From Sporocytophaga sp. (GTDB lineage Bacteria; Bacteroidota; Bacteroidia; Cytophagales; Cytophagaceae): DNA of 64,000 nucleotides. How positions within the stretch are numbered: the stretch's first letter is position 1; each line of letters starts with the position of its first letter. A program made the position numbers and the translations under genes. The notes under the pieces are model-generated. The model was not told the DNA's origin, did not search any database, and saw only the letters and a program-made list of their open reading frames with translations. Below, piece after piece: positions 20,244-32,456 of this stretch. The stretch spans positions 315,001 to 379,000 of the forward strand of contig JANQAB010000006.1 of NCBI GenBank assembly GCA_024707265.1, written 5' to 3'.

Positions 20244-20299
20244 AAAGCGGAAAGCTTAAAGTGGGAAGTTGACATTTTTCGCTTTAAGCTTTTCGCTTT
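20244..20299 (-). repeat. Heptad-phased inverted repeat abutting the histidine kinase stop codon
   Basis: Arms 20244-20263 and 20280-20299 pair over 20 bases with two mismatches that become G-U or A-C depending on strand. The right arm touches the stop codon of the kinase gene. Read on the minus strand the sequence advances in 7-base units (AAAGCGA, AAAGCTT, AAAGCGA). It probably acts as a transcript-end hairpin. Related elements lie at 47853, 52365 and 53867. Confidence 0.6.
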
Positions 20300-22630
20300 T
20301 AATGCAATTCAAATTCTCCTTTGGGAAGAATTACTTTAAATATAGACCCCTCCCCTTCTACACTTTCCACATCAATTCTTCCTCCTGCGTTTTCTATAAT
20401 TCTTTTTACAATATATAATCCGACACCACTCCCTTCCACATGATCATGAAATCTTTTGAACATATTAAATATCTTATCAATATTTTCTGCCTTAATACCA
20501 AGACCATTATCCTGGCAAATGATCGTATTGCAATACTCATCCGAACTGCACATTATTTTAACAATCGGGTTTCTATCCGGACTGCGGTATTTAATGCCGT
20601 TACTTATCAGATTATAAATAATACTTTTAAGGTTTTTCCTTACAAATTTAATTTCATTGCAATCATCAAGATGATAAATTATTTCTGCATTATTTTTTGC
20701 GATCTGATCGGATATAGTAATCTTCACATCATCAATAAGCTCGGGAAGACCTACCAGTTCAACATTTTCAAGACTTTCCTTCTGAATTTTAGCAATCTCG
20801 GTAAGGTCCTTTATTGTTATCTGGAACTTTTCAACAGAAATATCCATCATTTCCTTTATTTCTCTAAGGTCAACGTTTAACAAAGATTGTTCACCCAGCT
20901 CTTCAAATAAATTGCTGATTAGTCCTTCTATATTAGAGATAGGAGCTTTTAAATCATGAGATGCGGTATAAATGAAATTATCCAGATCATTGTTGATCCT
21001 CTTTAATTCTTTTATAGTTTTCAGCAATTCATCTGTCCTTTCCTTTACTTTATTCTCCAGGTCAGCATTCATTGCCTGAAGGCTTTCTTCAAGAAATTTA
21101 CGTTCTGTAAGGTCTCTGGTAATTTTAGAATAACCGATTAAATTGCCTGAATTATCGTATAAAGCCGTAATTAAAACATTCGCATAAAATGTAGTACCGT
21201 CCTTACGTACTCTTAATCCTTCATCTTCAAACTTACCGTGAATACCAGCCTGAACAAGTTCATACTCCGGATACTTTTGCTTTTTCTTCTCTTCAGTATA
21301 AAATATGGAAAAGTGTTTACCTATTATTTCATCTTCATTGTATCCTTTAATCCTCTTTGCACCCTCATTCCAGGAAGCAATAGTTCCATCAGGCTCAAGC
21401 AAGAATATAGCATAATCCTTAACCCCTTCGACAAGAGATCTGAATCTTTCTTCACTTGTCCTAAGTCTCTCTTCTGCGAGCTTTCTTTCAGTAAGGTTTC
21501 TGGTGATTTTGGTAAAACCTACCAAGGTATTATTTTTATCGAATAGGGCTGTAATAATCACATTCGCCCAGAAACGGGATCCATCTTTTCTTAATCTAAA
21601 GCCTTCTGTTTCAAATTTTCCATTTCTCGTCGCCTGCTCCAATTCATATTCAGGAAAATGATCTTCCTGAAGTTCTTTGTCATAAAATATAGAAAAATGC
21701 TTTCCGATGATTTCACTTTTCTTATACCCTTTTAAAGCTTCCGCGCCCTCATTCCATGATTTGATGTATCCTTCAGGACTTAGCCTGAATATGGCATAGT
21801 CTTTAACCGCATCAATAAAACTACGGAATCTTTCTTCCTCCTCGACTCTTTCCGTAACATCAAGGCTAAAACCTATTATTCCTGTATTAACAGGAATAAA
21901 ATAATTCTGAAACTCTCTTAATTCTCCACTTAGAGACAATGATCTTCCTATATAAGAAACTGATTTCCCACTCAATGCAAGTTTGGTATTTTCAATATTT
22001 TCGGGGAAAATATAATCGTGATAGATGCTAAAATTCACTGTATCATTGTCTTTCCGGCCAAGAGGCTCCAATCCTTTTCCTGCAGAATAAGTAACTCTGC
22101 CCTCCTTGTTGATTCTTGTAATTACGACAGGTATATTGGTTAATATCCCATGTATAATTTCATCCTTATCACTCAGCTCTTCATTCTGAATTCCTTCAAT
22201 TGCATTTAGTCCCATTTCGGTTGAGGTTTGAAAATAATCAGTTATTTCCTTTACCAGAGCAATCAATTCAATTTTAGAGCATTCATAATATCTTAAAAAA
22301 TCCAGTACAACTGTCTGTATTATATAATTACCTGAATTAATGCCCCTTATACTTAAGTCTTTTCTTAATATAGAACCTTTCCCGTCTTTCCATAAAGCTA
22401 TTTTTTTTATTAAAGCATCATATGGGGTATCATGTATGATATCGTGCAAAATATCCTCTAATTCTCTTTTAATACTTGCGTAGATGGTAGCATCTGAAGA
22501 TTGCTTTAAAAACCTGCAAACAGAGAATTCCCCGCTTTTTTGTGATCCCAATTACATTTTCAGTTAACTCTTCAATGTAATTGTCTAACAAAAAAACTGA
22601 ATAAGATTTAAAATAATTAGGATAATCCAT
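20299..22630 (-). CDS. Cytoplasmic multi-PAS sensor histidine kinase (N-terminal frameshift)
   Basis: No membrane segments or signal peptide, so a soluble sensor. The main frame gives 750 residues from a doubtful TTG at 22551; removing one A from the A6 run (T at 22536-22541) joins it to an upstream frame beginning at ATG 22630 (MDYPNYFKSYSVFLLDNYIEEL), giving about 776 residues. Domains: unknown helical N-terminus (1-150), degenerate PAS (about 155-260), two nearly duplicate PAS domains (about 265-385 and 390-510, each with VKDYAIF and SWNEGA), coiled coil (about 515-550), HisKA with phospho-acceptor His in ASHDLKAPISN, and HATPase with NLISNGIKY, DNGLGI and GSGVGLYIVKR. It autophosphorylates on His; no partner response regulator is adjacent. 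The PAS pair may bind a cofactor or small ligand. Confidence 0.93.
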
Positions 22631-22875
22631 TTTTAAGACAATACTTCCGGTGTAATTTTCTCCTTAAAAAAACATTTTAATAGAGAACCACAAAACTTCA
22701 TAAAAAGATTCATCTAAAATTGATGAATTATTATACTTAACTACTTTAAGGGAAATAAAGCTATATTTTAGAGTAAAAAAACAAAACCTCTATAATCACT
22801 TAATAATAAATCAGTTAAAAAAACAAGAAAGTTAAATTTAAAATACTCTTTGTGAGCTTTTTTAAAAAACTTTCA

Positions 22876-23508
22876 TTATTTATTTTTCTTTATAAAGCGG
22901 ATATTAAATTTACTGGGGTCATTTTCCAGGTATTGATATATTTTTATGTTATGATTTTTCAGGTCTGCACCTTCCTGTATGCTTACCGTTGCTGTATCAC
23001 TAGTCCAAAACTCACTAATATCCCCATCCATTGGAGTAGAATTAACTTCTATAGCATAACCGCCTGGATAGGCGTCAAATCCCGACTTGTTATTCCCATT
23101 AATATTTAACCAGCGTGTTTGCGAAACCAGTTTTTTTATGGCATCCTGCTTTACAGCATTCTGACCGGTGAAAACAACACCTTGTGATTTTGCAAGCTCA
23201 ATAAAATCTTCCTTTGAAGGAATTTTCCAGCCGGCAGGTACTTCAATATCCTGGAGTTCCTCAAAACTATAATAATTTCCATATTCCGGTCTTGAGTTGA
23301 ATATATCATAAGGCCTACCTCCTTGACCTTTGTAGTTCGTAGCTGTCCATGTCTGGTTACCAATAGTCACTGTTGGATATTGCTCTCCGTCGATTTCTAC
23401 AAACTGAACTTGAGGTATAATTTCCTTTTTATCGTCTTTTTTACAGGAAAAGAACAAATTTAAAAATACAATTGTCAAAACTTTCAATAAGACATAATTA
23501 GTTTTCAT
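22876..23508 (-). CDS. FISUMP-domain lipoprotein
   Basis: 210 residues. The signal peptide with lipobox NLFFSC is followed by a lysine/aspartate-rich linker (KKDDKKE). The body matches the Fibrobacter succinogenes major paralogous (FISUMP) domain: YPTVTIGNQTWTATNYK, then YYSFEELQ, VPAGWKIPSKEDFIEL, GFDAYPGGY and FWTSDTA. The family is a surface-exposed C-type-lectin-like fold common in Bacteroidota and Fibrobacter; its function is unknown, with roles in adhesion suggested. There is no operon partner: 245 bp separate it from the histidine kinase start and 100 bp from the large surface protein upstream. The sequence ends INRFIKKNK-like, typical for FISUMP C-termini. Confidence 0.85.
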   Translation of the reverse strand: MKTNYVLLKVLTIVFLNLFFSCKKDDKKEIIPQVQFVEIDGEQYPTVTIGNQTWTATNYKGQGGRPYDIFNSRPEYGNYYSFEELQDIEVPAGWKIPSKEDFIELAKSQGVVFTGQNAVKQDAIKKLVSQTRWLNINGNNKSGFDAYPGGYAIEVNSTPMDGDISEFWTSDTATVSIQEGADLKNHNIKIYQYLENDPSKFNIRFIKKNK

Positions 23509-23608
23509 ACTGATTATTTAAAAATGAATGATTAAAAAACTTCTTCCTGTAATGTAACAAATTCAATTAACAATTTTAATATTCTTAAACATTTGTAAAC
23601 CTCTACTG

Positions 23609-26600
23609 CTATTTTATTTTATCTCCCCTGACTACTTGGATCCAGCCTACACAATTTTTATCAGATCCATCTACAGAGATATTGTAATAAAACAAAGCAT
23701 CATTTAGTCCTATTCCTGCCCAGTCATTTTTGTAATCTTCATTATTATAAACCCGGCTTCCCCATCTGTCGTATATCTCCAGCTTAATCGGCACATAACC
23801 TCCCATTATCTGAAATATTTCATTTTTCTCATCTCCGTTTAATGTGATCAAATTAGGTATAAATAAGTCACTGCAATCAAATTGCTCTTTACAGGTATTA
23901 TTGCAGACCACAGAACTTTTGTCACTTGTATGGCCGAGTGAATTTGTAGCAGTAACATAATAACAACCATCAAATGTAGTCAGGCTTTTATGGGTGAACA
24001 CTGTTGAATCTTTTTGAGTCATAATCATTTTAAAAGCTCCTGAACGATTTGGAGAATAATAAACATCATAAACCATGAAATTATCTTCCGGACAATATGA
24101 ATCCGGAATTTCATTCCATATCAGTTTATTTTCTATCGGAAGACCTTTGCATCTGCTTTGAATTTCAATTGTCGGAGCACATGGATTACATTTTACTGGA
24201 ACTTTAAATGAATTAACAGAATCTTTCTGTTCACAAATATCTCCGGAACATCCTGCAAGCAAATCAGTAATCTTCGCTGAAACATTGATCGAATCACAGG
24301 CAATCGGATCATTTGAAAAGGAAAATATAAGATCCTGAGTAGCTCCAGGAAGTATTCCGCCATTGAGATTCCAAGTGAGCAACGTATCTGTAATTGTTGG
24401 ACTTGCTCCTTTATTCATTGCTGAAAATACAAACCCTTCCGGAACAGTAAATGTAACTCTGGTTTTATTCTGACTTGTTTCCGTTGAATTATTCTTAACT
24501 TTAATACTCACCTCCCAAAGTCCTCCCAGGTTATTCACTTCTTTATAATCGACTGACAGAAATTTATCATCTTCTTTAGGAAATCCTTTTAATGACTTGG
24601 GAATGTATTTTAATGTATCTCCGTATATTGTATCACAGGTTGAAGAAAGTAACATCGCTGTACTTGAAATGGTATCACCCTTGAAAGCACAATCAGCAAT
24701 CATTTTTAGAGAAATCTTAATATTATCACCTGCCTTGATACCTTCTGGCTTCAGTTTGCCAATTGCTCTCTGCAAGTCAAATCTAGCGTCTTCTTTAGAA
24801 TAATCATTGAGGATATCTTCTGAATTCTGCCCAATAAGTAATCCTGCATCCTGAAGATTTATTCCGATTACATTACCACTATTGAGTTTTAAAAACATAT
24901 TTTCTATTTGGCCAATCCCTGTTATCTGGTAGCTAAAATCAACAGAAAATGGTTTGCACATTTCTACATCTACTCCTTCTCCAACCTGGCTTTGAATATT
25001 CAGTTCTGCAGGAACAACATAATGTCTGATAGTATCAAATTTACAAATATTGGAAAAGACGCTGTCCGGATAGTTATAGCAGTCGAAACCATAGATCAGT
25101 AATAAAGTATCTTTCTCTAACAATTTGCCACATATGTTATTCAGACAAAGTTCATATTCGGAAACAGTTTTGGATCCGATCGTTCCCAATTGAAATAGTC
25201 CTGTCCTGTCGGGAAAAAACTCATCTTTAGTTTCTTTATTTTTGATCCCTATAGGTTGGATTTTTTCATTCATACTTACAACTCTCAGGAAAGAATAGGG
25301 AGCATCTGCACCACGCATTTCCTCCATGTTCAAAGGATAACAGAAAGTTTTTCTGGTTAGCTGTATTTCATTTGTAACGGGAGATAGCTTTAATTCGGGA
25401 TTAACCTTTAATACTGTCGGTAGCTTTTTCAATTTAAACAAAGTATCATTTTTCGGAATAAGCTTATAGTAAAGCACGGGGGAATCATAAATAACAGTTT
25501 TCTCATCCTGCAGATCACATTGAGGGTGAATATTAAACTTAATCAAAACCGAAGCTTCTTCATCAGAATATGTGAATCTATCCAGACATGGAGAATTACC
25601 ATAATCCGTTAACCTTGTAAATCGCTCATCAATTTTTATTTTAATATACGGCCCAGCTTCATTAACATTTTTTAAAGAGTCGGTCACGACACACGGTTCA
25701 AACTCCAGAAAGCCGTCAGGTTTATTGACTGTATTGGATATTGTCCAATCTCTGAATTCATACCCTTCCGGCACTGTTACAAAAACAGAATCAATTTTTA
25801 AAAGATTTCTAAACTCATTTGGAAAAGGATTCCTGAATATTCCTCCAGAAGGATTTACTGAGATTTTGATAGATCCTGACACATCGCACTGAACCTTTTC
25901 AGGCAAAGTTATGCTTTTATCCAGAACACGACCAAGCATGGATGCTGCACCACCATAAGCTTCGCACCAATAAATCATACTGCCATCCAATGAATCCGGA
26001 TTTTTAGGAAACTCTGCTCCTGCATCTGCATCTTTATCGTAAGGTGTATCTTTCTCTCCAGTTCCATACAATAAATTGCTGTAGCTAATCATATTTACAG
26101 ATTGCTGCTCCATCTTAAGCCACGGATCATTGTCTGAAGGTGGATTGGTAAGGTAAAAGTCAGAAAACTCAAGCACTCTAAATGTAGATTCTATTCGTAT
26201 CTGATCAAAAGCTCCGTAGCTGTATGTCTTTGGCAAACCATATTTATACAGGGTATCCAGACTTAAATCGTAAAAGAAAAGGGCATCAGACAAAGAATCA
26301 TTAACATTAGAGACCTTGGTTACTGTGGATGCAGGAAGATAAACAGGCTCAAAGTGATTACCAGTAGAACCGTTCAGGTCAGTGATCAAGACTTTTACTC
26401 CCGTAACACTGAAGAGTTTTCCCATATTATTTTTTGAGGAAACATAAGCATAATCAAACTTGAATGATTTAGCTCCGTTATTTTCAAGATCTTGAATTGT
26501 TCTTCCAACTATGGGATCTCCATCCTGAAAAAAGGCTGATAGAGTTGTTACAACTGTATCTCCGGGAAGAAATCTATTGGCTTTAATTTTAGCAGGATCA

Positions 26601-28563
26601 GCCTTTATGTATTCCTCCGAATCAGGCAATCGGTTATTATCCTCATCCTTTTCACCAAGTGTTATCCTCTTTTGGTTAAAAGCGGTAGCTACCCATCCAG
26701 GAGTTATACAACCAGGACAATGAACGCTTATTTCTGAAGTTACCGAGCTGAGCAATATGTCGCAGGCTTGATTGCATCTTACATCAGGAATAAGATAAAG
26801 CTCCTGAGTAAATCTTGAAACGGGACTTCTTGTAGGGCACTCTGCCTGCAGATCAAACAGCACAGAGGAGTTCCGCATAAACCTGGTGAAATAGTTTTTA
26901 TCCAGCTCAAATGTATCTGGCAAGATAAAAGTAGCCACAAGCATACTGTCTTTATATCCATCAACACCTCCTCCTATTTCACGTTTGATGTCACTTGCTG
27001 TTATTGACTTCCCATAAGTAGATAAGATCTTTAAAGTTTCAGGCAGATACACAAGTCCTGTATCCACTTTCAGTACCACTTTAAATGCCGAGCTATCAAT
27101 ATTCAAGCGGTAAAAGTCTGTTGAGAAGCCATAGTTAAATATTTCAAATTTTTGCCTTTCATTATACCGGCCATTCATATCTGTGATGATCTGCTCATAA
27201 AACTGTTTAAACTCAGCTACAGGATTTCCTTCCTGATTACTGGATGCGTTAAACGACTGTTCTTTGCACTCGTCTTTATAATCGACACCAAGAACCCAGC
27301 CTTCAAAACTAACAGGAACATTTGCGGTATCTGCCCCAGGACAGCAATGGAATGCATCATACTCTACAATAAAAGAGTCTCCAGGGAATAGATTTTCAAA
27401 AGTAAACATCCAATTATACAATGGATCATTGATAATACATGAATGTTCAAATCCAAATGGTGCCGGTACTCCTGGAATCAGTTTGTTTGAGACAGAATTC
27501 AAAAGCTTTAATCCGGATGTATCCTTAAGCTTTAATGAGTCCCGGTGTACATAAGTATAGGTATTATAATCTGCAGAAGCCAGCTTAAAAATAAGGTCAG
27601 TAGCAGGTCGCTGACCAATGTTTTTAATTACATAACTGTAGGTGCTATGAGAATTAAGGCAATTACTTTCATCTGAAATCACTTTGGTAATCAAAATTTC
27701 CGGTCGCTTCATACTCTTGAGTATTTGAGCAATAATCGGATAAGGGCTTATTTTCTTACAGGCAGACACATCACATCCCCAATTAACATATATTTGAGAT
27801 TTCCCTTCCTCTCCTTTAATACATTTATTGATAACAACTTTTTCAATTATAAAAAGAGAGTCTCCGTTTTTAAGGTTATTGATCTTTGCCTGAAATAATC
27901 CTGTAGAATCATTAGCAAGACTATATGCTACATCTGAATGATCTGCATTGGCGACACTTATATCTATTACCGAAACATAAGGACCAAATATATCTTTAAC
28001 CTTCACATATCCGTCAAAAACACCTGAACCAGTATTAGTTAAAACAATTTTCCTGATCACGGTATCACCAAGAAAAGAAGATATTATCCTATTGGTAAAT
28101 CTCTTTTCATCATAAGTCAGACAGGGACTCTGAAGGTTTTTGACATTATAACTTACCTCAGATTTACTGTTGTATGTGAGCTTAAGTGTATCTCTGGTTG
28201 ATAATGCTTTGCTGCAACTGATGGCTTCACATCCGGCATTTGAGGAAAGCTTCACTAAAAACTCCAATGAATTCCCCCTTCAAGTAATCCAGGAAAAGTA
28301 ATTCTAACCTTATTCCCTTTAATTGAAATGTCACCATCATCTAAAGTCTCGGCAGAAGCGGGCCTCATTATTGTATCAAAACTGATTTCAGCTATGATCG
28401 GGAAAATTCCGGTTGTAGATGTGTTTCTTATTCTAACCGTTAGATCATTTTCACCACAGGCATTATAACCTTTAGGGTACTCATATGCTACTGCTAATTG
28501 GGCTCTTGCCGATTGAAAAGAAATTACAAATAATACTATAAATACTAGTCCCCAAAAACGCAT
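23609..28563 (-). CDS. Giant surface protein with T9SS type B (gliding-motility-associated) sorting domain, frameshifted
   Basis: About 1650 residues. It starts MRFWGLVFIVL (ATG 28563) with a signal peptide ending ARAQ. After 100 residues the frame ends in GGIHWSF-stop; one more G in the run at 28274-28278 (C on the plus strand) gives EGGNSLEFLVKLSSNAGCEAISC and continues to 23609. The ORF fragment otherwise has only a TTG start. The body consists of beta-sandwich, DUF11-like segments with many DTL, GDSL and Cys-containing motifs (for example KNNSTETSQNKTRVTFTVPEG). The C-terminus, LFIPNLITLNGDEKNEIF, LEIYDRWGSRVYNN and DALFYYNI, is the type B CHU_C sorting domain recognised by the type IX system with PorP/SprF-type partners. 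The expected location is the cell surface; adhesion or matrix roles are inference. Confidence 0.87.
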
Positions 28564-28734
28564 TGATTCAAAAGTTTGATTGAAAAATTTTAACTATTTC
28601 TTTTATATTCTGATTTAAGAGGAGAAGTAACTAATGCAGCTATTCAGAATTTTGAAATTATTTCAAACTAAGCGACTATCTGACATAGCAAAAAACACAA
28701 AACTATAATTACCAACCAATTAAACTCATCATCA

Positions 28735-29950
28735 CTATAATAACATACTTAGTCTGAGCCATTCAACCTTTGCTGCTGAAAAACTACTATGGCCAATTTT
28801 ACATTTAAATGTCTTGCTATCGTAACGAATGCTTTGATTTACCACAATATCAGCCAGCCACCAGTTTCCGAATTTTACAATTCTTTCCATCTCCGATTTT
28901 TTCACTGCATCTATATCGTACTTTGTCAACTCTAAAAAAATCCTTTTCTTCATCCGGCCTGATCCCTGCAGGGAAAGCCCATTTACCATCTTTCAACACC
29001 GGCTGCAGCAAAGGATTCATGCGGATTATACGTGGGGTATTTTCTTTTTCATTCCCTCCCAATAACATATGAGCCATAAAATTGGCGGCTTCCGGTGGTT
29101 CTGAAATAATGGAAAGGCTTAACTTTATGGCATCTCTGTTAAGGTTGGATTTACCTAAAGGTAAAACAAGCTCTGGCCTTACAGCTGAAGAAGTACAGGT
29201 AAAACCATCTACCGGAAACAGTATTCCGGAGGTTCCTATACTCAGCACTTTTATATTATCTGAAGTTCTTTCAAGCTTTTCAAATATTCTCAACGCTTCT
29301 GTTATACCTATCAAAACCGGATTGTTATTACCTGCTACTGCTCCATCCCAGAACTGATGCATGGTATTTTGATCATAATTAAACCTTACAGGTTCGTCAA
29401 AAAAATTCACAGGAGCATTGGAAGATGCATCCACTGCTTGTGCAAGCGTATATTCATATTTGCTTCCTTCCTGTGCAGTCTTAAAAAATACCCCCCGACG
29501 AAGGTCATAGTCAAAACTGGTCAATACCAAATGAGGCTTGAAATTCACTTTTTCTCTGAGTTCATGCATTCTTATTCTGCCTGATTTGACGAGCGCCTCT
29601 TCAAGTCCTTTGATTTTTCTCCTTGCCTTGTATTTAGGGCCCACTCCAAATATCCTTGTCAAACGCTCGAGACTAAAATCTCCTAAAGTAAGTTTGCTGA
29701 AAATTTTGTCTCTGATCTTGTCGTCCAGAAACATTTTTATTACTTCATCAATATCTTCATCAGCCTTCTCTATCATACCTGCCAGCACAAGACTTCCTCC
29801 AGAATTCGCTGCAATGATATCAAATTCATTTAATATGTTTCTGCAATTTGTGCCGACAGACTCTACATCCTTATATATTTCTCTAAGAGCCATTGCCTGT
29901 AATACAGCCCACGAACCTCCTCCATCAAGTGACAGTATTTTTTTTACCAT
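28735..29950 (-). CDS. Patatin-like phospholipase, frameshifted in T7 run
   Basis: Lipid acyl hydrolase of the patatin family, cytoplasmic by the absence of a signal. The start is ATG 29950 (MVKKILSLDGGGSWAV); the TTG 15 bases upstream is not needed. Oxyanion-hole motif DGGG is at 9-12. The nucleophile elbow reads AANSGGS with likely catalytic Ser50; the usual G-x-S-x-G has Ala at its first position. The Asp of the dyad lies in WDGAVAGNNNPV. After DEEKDFF the frame drifts. One T fewer in the run at 28934-28940 gives DFLELTKYDIDAVKKSEMERIVKFGNWW and a natural end at 28735, for about 404 residues. Neighbours give no functional hint. Confidence 0.87.
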
Positions 29951-30009
29951 ATTGAAAATTATCAAAAGCTAGTTTTAAAAATCAATAAATTCGGGGGCAA
30001 AGAAAACAA

Positions 30010-30039
30010 AAAGGATTGTTCTTTAATCAACAATCCTTT
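30010..30039 (-). terminator. Intrinsic terminator of mutS2
   Basis: Stem aaaggattgtt / aacaatccttt (11 bp) with an 8-base loop. On the minus strand it is followed by TTGTTTTC. It lies 21 bp beyond the mutS2 stop and just before the patatin gene. Confidence 0.75.
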
Positions 30040-30059
30040 TAAAAAAATATCAACAATTA

Positions 30060-32456
30060 TTATTTCATTCCGACAATACTCACTCCGGGACCGCCCCTGT
30101 CAGCATGTTCATCGGTAACAGACCTGATCTGTTTGTATTTCCTCAGATGCTCTCTTACAAGATTTCTAAGTATTCCGTCACCTTTACCATGAATGATTCT
30201 TATTTCAGGAATACCCAGCATGATTGCAGAATCCATAAACTCTTCCAGCTCTTTCATTGCTTCCTCCCCTCTTTTACCTCGAAGATCCAGGTTAGAAGAA
30301 AATGACATCATCTTTTCATTCATCAGCATTGCAGTGCTTCTTCTGGAAACCTCATCAAACTGCTTTTTCACAGTTCTTCTTGAAACTTTCTCGAGACGAT
30401 CAAGCTTAACTTTAGATTTCAAATCACCAATTACGATCTCCGCTGTTTTGCCTGATATGCCTAATACCTCACCAACCGTATCTGTCCCTTTTAATCTTAT
30501 GGAATCCCCTACATTGATTTCACCTTCTAGCAACAAGGTTTCCTCTTTGGGCTCTTCTTTTTCTATGACTTGCTCAGGCTGAAGCTCGATATCCTTATAC
30601 AGATCCAGTTCTTTTCTCAGCGTTTTGGTTATTTCTTTATCGGCATCAACGCTACGTATAGCTCTTATCGTATTTTCAATTTTCTGATTTGCCTCTGCAA
30701 CCAGCTGTTTAGCCTGCTGTTTGGCCTCGTTAAGAAGTCGTCTTCTGTTTTGTTCTAGCTCTTCTTTCAGCTTGCTATATTCTGCTAGCGTTTTATCAAG
30801 CTGTTGTTTATCCCCTCTGGCCTCCTGATTTTGCTTAATCAACAAATCCTTTTCTTTCTGAAGTTCATTAGCAAGACGCTCAAAGTTTACCTGACTCCTT
30901 CCCAGCTTTGATCTGGAACGTTCTATTGTTGCTTTATCCAAACCTATCTTTGCAGCGATCTCAAATGCAAAAGAACTTCCGGGACGGCCTATTTCAAGCT
31001 GATACAAAGGCTCCAACAAATCAAGATCAAATCTCATGGCACCATTGACAATACCAGGAGTTTTCTCTGCCATTGTTTTCAGGTTAGAATAATGGGTTGT
31101 AATAACTCCCCATACTTTCTTTTCATTTAGCCTTTCCAGTACCGCTTCTGATATCGCAGCCCCTAATTGTGGCTCTGTACCTGTTCCGAACTCATCTATC
31201 AGCACAAGTGATTTCTTTCCTGAAAAATTAAGGAAAGCCTTCATATTGGTAAGGTGAGAACTATAGGTACTCAAATCATTCTCAATGGACTGTTCATCAC
31301 CAATATCCAGGAAGATATCCTGAAACATCCCAAACTCGGAAAACTCGTCTGCACTGATCAGCAGGCCACACTGAAACATGTATTGTAGTAAGCCTGTAGA
31401 CTTCAGACATACAGATTTCCCTCCTGCGTTCGGACCTGATATTACAAGAATTCTGTTTTCTTCAGTAAGTTCTATATCCAGAGGTACAATGGTCTTTCCA
31501 GATTTCTTAAGGTTAAGAAACAACAAAGGATGCCTTGCGCTTTTCCATTTTATGATTGGCTTGTCGCTGATCTTAGGCAGCTGAGCATTAATTGCAATAC
31601 CGAATTTTGCTTTTGCTCTGATAAAATCAATAATACCAAGAAAAGCATATGCTTTCTGAAGATCAGGAACAAAGGGACGGATACGATCTGTAAGGGCTGT
31701 AAGAATCCTTATGATTTCTCTTCTTTCTCTATACTCCAGCTCACGGACAACATTATTTCCTTCCAGCACCTCTGCAGGCTCAATAAATACCGTTTGTCCT
31801 GACGCAGATTCATCCTGAATAAATCCTTTAAGACGCCTCTTATGCTCTGCCTGTACCGGTATGACCATTCTTCCGTTACGGATGGTAATTTCAACATCGG
31901 ATTCAGTATAGCCTTCTCTTTTCGCCAGTTTTAAAAGGCGATCCAGCTCTCTTCTGATACGACTTTGCTCAGATATTAGACTCCTTCTGATTTCAAGTAA
32001 CTCAGGAGAAGCATTATCTCGCACCTGGCCACGGTCATCGATGATTTCATCAATTGCTTTGTAAATCTTCTCATCTGCCTTTACTGATTTAGCCTGCTCT
32101 TTCAGGTAAGGATAAGCTTCATTCTCATCAAAAAACTCAAGGCAACGAATGATTGTCCTTAGAGAAAGCTTGATATCGAAGAACGCAGAAGGTTCCAGAA
32201 AAACCCCTTGGATCCTAATATTCTGAAGGTAAGGCGTTACGTCTATGTAATTGGAAGAAGGGAATAATATCTGCTCGCTGAGTATTCTTGTAAATTCCCA
32301 GGTCTGATTCAACAGACGAGAAACAAGGGATGCATCCGTCGAATAGCGGATCCTTTCTACATAATGCTGACCAAGAGTACTAAGGCATTCCTGCTTTAAC
32401 AATTCTCTGATCTGATTAAAACCTAATTTGGTTTCTATATTATCGGGATAATTCAA
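30060..32456 (-). CDS. mutS2: Endonuclease MutS2 (RqcU family), TTG start
   Basis: 798 residues, full length for MutS2. It has the MutS core with Walker A GPNAGGKSVCLKSTGLL, the LVLIDEFGTGTEP Walker B block and STYSSHLTNMK, a long coiled coil (about 510-640), a KOW-like linker (GDSIRLKGTDTVGEVLGISGKTAEIVIG) and a C-terminal Smr nuclease domain with IRIIHGKGDGILRN. Known roles are suppression of recombination and rescue of collided ribosomes. The start is TTG at 32456: a stop codon lies two codons upstream, and LNYPDNIETKLGFNQIRELL aligns with family N-termini, so no ATG is available. A CAAAATTA box (-7 type, minus strand) at 32510-32517 may be its promoter. Confidence 0.95.
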   Translation of the reverse strand: MNYPDNIETKLGFNQIRELLKQECLSTLGQHYVERIRYSTDASLVSRLLNQTWEFTRILSEQILFPSSNYIDVTPYLQNIRIQGVFLEPSAFFDIKLSLRTIIRCLEFFDENEAYPYLKEQAKSVKADEKIYKAIDEIIDDRGQVRDNASPELLEIRRSLISEQSRIRRELDRLLKLAKREGYTESDVEITIRNGRMVIPVQAEHKRRLKGFIQDESASGQTVFIEPAEVLEGNNVVRELEYRERREIIRILTALTDRIRPFVPDLQKAYAFLGIIDFIRAKAKFGIAINAQLPKISDKPIIKWKSARHPLLFLNLKKSGKTIVPLDIELTEENRILVISGPNAGGKSVCLKSTGLLQYMFQCGLLISADEFSEFGMFQDIFLDIGDEQSIENDLSTYSSHLTNMKAFLNFSGKKSLVLIDEFGTGTEPQLGAAISEAVLERLNEKKVWGVITTHYSNLKTMAEKTPGIVNGAMRFDLDLLEPLYQLEIGRPGSSFAFEIAAKIGLDKATIERSRSKLGRSQVNFERLANELQKEKDLLIKQNQEARGDKQQLDKTLAEYSKLKEELEQNRRRLLNEAKQQAKQLVAEANQKIENTIRAIRSVDADKEITKTLRKELDLYKDIELQPEQVIEKEEPKEETLLLEGEINVGDSIRLKGTDTVGEVLGISGKTAEIVIGDLKSKVKLDRLEKVSRRTVKKQFDEVSRRSTAMLMNEKMMSFSSNLDLRGKRGEEAMKELEEFMDSAIMLGIPEIRIIHGKGDGILRNLVREHLRKYKQIRSVTDEHADRGGPGVSIVGMK

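Noticed and set aside
28735..28989. A separate 84-residue gene overlapping the patatin
   Set aside because: It is the patatin C-terminus in a shifted frame, joined at the T7/A7 run at 28934-28940.
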